64,000 nucleotides of DNA from Athripsodes cinereus (lineage: Eukaryota > Arthropoda > Insecta > Trichoptera > Leptoceridae). The stretch lies in assembly GCA_947579605.1 (NCBI GenBank), contig OX388310.1, positions 5,456,001 to 5,520,000 on the forward strand. The letters are read 5' to 3'. Below are positions 61,725-64,000 of the stretch, in pieces. The notes beneath the pieces were generated by a model, which had not been told where the DNA came from, ran no database searches, and saw only the letters and a list, made by a program, of their open reading frames with translations. The translations under genes were made by a program, and so were the position numbers. Numbering within the stretch: the stretch's first letter is position 1; each line of letters starts with the position of its first letter.

Positions 61725-62110
61725 ACAATTAACCGAATAGAGGCATTTGAGATGTGGCTTCATCGCAGAATGTTGCGCATCCCATGGACTGATTTGGTTA
61801 CCAATAATGAGGTGTTGCGGAGGGCTAGAACAGATAGAGAGTTGTTATCCAACATAAAGATGAGGAAGATGGCATATTTGGGACACGTACTTCGAAATGA
61901 GAAATATAGTTTGCTCCAACTCATTTTGAAAGGAAAAATTGAGGGTAGTCGTGGTGTGGGAAGGCGGCAGATGTCCTGGCTGAGAAACATCCGAGAGTGG
62001 ACCGGAGTTCAGAGGGTGGAGGAGTTGTTCCGGCTGGCACAGGACAGAGAGGCCTACGGCAGGGTGATAGCCGACGTCGGGGGGACCTGACATGGCACTT
62101 TGAGAAGAAG
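61725..62110 (+). pseudogene. RTE-type LINE, C-terminal RT fragment
   Basis: About 125 open codons reading NRIEAFEMWLHRRMLRIPWT, MRKMAYLGHVLRNEKYSLLQ, GKIEGSRGVGRRQMSWLRNI and IREWTGVQRVEELFRLAQDR. This is the standard C-terminus of RTE/Proto2-like LINEs. The 5' end is truncated and the upstream sequence is AT-rich. Confidence 0.82.
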
Positions 62111-62505
62111 AATGAGAACCTACTTCATGAATAATACTGTGCACCGATGCAATTAAAAAAAAATACATACCTGACAATATTTTGCTCAAAAAGTTTTCAA
62201 TATTCTATAATGAATACTTTCTTTTATTTTACACTATCCTAAGTTATAACAATATTTATCAGCAGTTACTCTAAAATGGAACAAATAACTATTACAAGTT
62301 TACAATCAGCCTAAAATCCTTCCTAAAGATTCAGGCTTATTTTCAGTATATTTTCTTTACCTTTAGAATTAACTTTAAAGAAAGAATAAAATAATTAAAT
62401 CGTTCAATATACACCTACACATGTACAAACACATTTCACGGGATAAGATTATTTGTTTACAAAAATGACACATTTAAGTATTATGATTTATAAATTTGAA
62501 CTTAC

Positions 62506-62771
62506 CGTTCTGTTGCCAAGGTTTTTTATCCTACAGTTCAAATAGGCAGTCTTTCCCAACAACGCTGTTACATTTTTGGAAGCACTCAAATCAAAGTAAG
62601 GTCCACTCCTCGTCCCAGTTTCTATAGGTATACTAGGAACTGTACCGATTCCAGGAGAACCGAGTCCAGAGTTTATTCCACTTAATTGGTTTTCTGAGGG
62701 GGCTGGCGACTTACTGTCATCCACAGTAAGATCTTCTGGTAGTTTTCCAGGAGTTCTTTGGGCTGAGAACA
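62506..62771 (-). CDS. dpr: dpr-family Ig cell-surface protein, exon holding linker and start of Ig1 (partial gene)
   Basis: Coding exon of a defective-proboscis-extension-response family protein, a neuronal cell-surface Ig protein whose relatives bind DIP proteins in synaptic matching. It begins after a TTTCATTTCAG acceptor and ends at ACG|GTAAGT. It is 266 nt: two bases of a split codon plus 88 codons. The first 55 or so residues are a low-complexity Pro/Ser/Gly linker. Then come GPYFDLSASKNVTALLGKTA and YLNCRIKNLGNRT, the family's Ig1 B strand with the first Ig cysteine (about residue 79) and an NVT glycosylation site. The codon at 62770-62772 is GTG straddling the acceptor, not a start, so a signal-peptide exon must lie further right; I did not find it before 64000. 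The dpr family call is firm. Which paralog is not resolved (dpr8/9/21-like or dpr2/3-like). Confidence 0.9.
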
Positions 62772-64000
62772 CTGAAATGAAACAAAGATCAAAGGTTATT
62801 TTTTTTTAATCAAAAATAGTATTTTTCTCAGAATAAAATTGGTAAGATGAATCTTATATCATCTTAATTTACCTACAAAAAAAAATGTATGTGGTTGTGA
62901 AACTACAAAGAAGATTTTTCTAAACAAAATTCATTGGTTTTCTATGAATTTGTTTGAGATGAATATGATTTAACGAGAAACCAAACTAATAAATATATTT
63001 GATAAGTAAGATAAGCTCGGACACAAGCTAGCAATATGCAGCTTCGCCGAGTGAGGTTTAAATACAAATTGATTTGACAAATGTTATATTGAAGAAAATT
63101 ATCTTGTTAATTTTCTTATACTTTATATATTCAAAAAAAAGTAATTGTTTACTGAATTCTTTCCTGATTTATAGATATAATGTAAGCACATTATAATATA
63201 TTCGAAAATTTAATGATTATTATTTTAGGAATACAGTATTTTTGTACTATTAAAAAAACACAATTGAATCCACGCTCCAAGTTAAATGAGTACTAGGAAT
63301 TTGTAATCCCCCAATGTGATTCAATGGTAGCCAATTTATTATATTTAATAATATTTAAATGAAAATATACATATTATGAATGGAAAAATACGATTCTAAC
63401 AATACATTTGCACAAATTACAAGACGTATTATGGTTATGATATATAATACTATGAAAAAAGAACTTATTTCAATGCACGATCACAATATTTTACTAAGAA
63501 TTCGTGAGTGATTTAATAATATAACCAATTTTCTTTACAAATTTAGATTTCAATTTGCATTCTACGGTACAACAAAAGTACTTTATAACACATTCTCTGA
63601 ATTTGTATTTCATAGAGATAATTGAGTGTAACGACTTAAAACGTCAATGGAAAGAAAAATAGCTACTTTGTGAAATGATCAAAAGAAAATTTCATTAAGC
63701 GCAGTTGTCGTTTTTCTTAGAAGAGTTCATTTTCATTGTTCATCATCAAATAAAATAAGAAAAGTGTATGACTGTATGTTATTTTGTATTATGTGTTAAA
63801 ACGCCTGACATGTTCAGAAGCATGTTTGAATTGTATAGGTGCATTGTCTATTCTGTATTGTCTGATGTGCTATTTTATTAAATTAAGTACTCACTTAAAA
63901 TTATCTATCTATGCTACCACGTAAGAATATTAAACATGATATGATTTTTTAGATTATTATGTAATAATTGTTATTTTTTGAGCTTTTTATTTGCTACCGC
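62772..64000. other. AT-rich intron upstream of the first visible dpr exon; nothing seen
   Basis: Minus-strand sequence upstream of the exon acceptor. It contains a reasonable polypyrimidine tract next to the exon but no ORF, start codon context or promoter I can support. The missing phase-1 upstream exon is not evident here. Confidence 0.5.

Larger units (their letters stand above)
9569..62505 (-). other. dpr 52.9-kb intron splitting the first Ig domain
   Basis: Everything between the GNRT exon and the MILQVSW exon is intron of the dpr gene. It carries most transposons of the window. No second copy of the VSW or YEC exons was noticed inside it, so I see no mutually exclusive exon, although I could not scan exhaustively. 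Confidence 0.85.

Noticed and set aside
62488..62772. 94-aa ORF as a complete small protein starting at 62772
   Set aside because: The 'start' is a GTG across a splice acceptor, and the last residues (VSSNL) read through the donor; it is a dpr exon.
1..64000. CRISPR arrays, bacterial operons or prophage genes
   Set aside because: No regularly spaced repeats with unique spacers, no ribosome-binding sites and no dense coding; the sequence is eukaryotic intron.

Overview
The window looks like a piece of an insect chromosome, most likely from a moth or butterfly. It is AT-rich and almost entirely non-coding by length. It is packed with transposable-element types common in Lepidoptera: Helitrons starting TCTAATATATAAAA, a mori/cecropia-like mariner, tRNA-derived SINEs, and RTE and CR1/L2-type LINE fragments. 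No bacterial gene organisation is present, and the species cannot be named from the sequence alone.

The only host gene I can support is a member of the dpr (defective proboscis extension response) immunoglobulin family, on the minus strand, spanning the whole window. Three consecutive coding exons are visible: 62506-62771, 9440-9568 and 6925-7018. Joined in that order they keep one reading frame (splice phases 1, 0, 0, 1) and spell one V-type Ig domain, from before the first Ig cysteine to the end of the domain. The signal-peptide exon lies beyond the right edge or is not recognisable, and the second Ig domain lies beyond the left edge. The introns are at least 6.9 kb, 2.4 kb and 52.9 kb, so nearly everything else in the window is intronic and would be transcribed as dpr pre-mRNA.

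Layout: 1-6.9 kb, dpr intron with LINE and SINE fragments, a Penelope-like foldback and a hAT-like MITE. 9.74-19.25 kb, a complete 9.5-kb LTR retroelement on the minus strand, with about 2.38-kb LTRs, a 4-bp TSD, a tRNA-Pro-type primer-binding site and a polypurine tract, but no gag-pol. 19.57-21.8 kb, a Helitron with nested inserts. 22-35 kb, repeat fragments with long featureless AT-rich stretches. 35.2-38.7 kb, a candidate DNA transposon bounded by CACTGAG termini and a 9-bp direct repeat, holding a large foldback and exon-like segments. 40.9-45.2 kb, two hairpin elements with 12-bp TSDs and, between them, an internally deleted mariner. 48-56 kb, a truncated CR1/L2-type LINE, a hammerhead-core-like motif, a 30-bp minisatellite and a 5'-truncated RTE-like LINE with a 10-bp TSD. 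56-62.5 kb, SINEs, a small Helitron and an RTE fragment.

The most unusual signal is a set of about seven dispersed loci. They share a hammerhead-like core (CTGANGA, a short stem-loop, then GAAA, or degraded forms) followed by a common 3' tail of the type TAGTRGAA...ACA..GTTTTATTT. Four of them are head-to-head foldbacks with their tails outward. I interpret them as ends of Penelope-like elements or small retrozyme-like derivatives. Ribozyme activity and the family assignment are inference.
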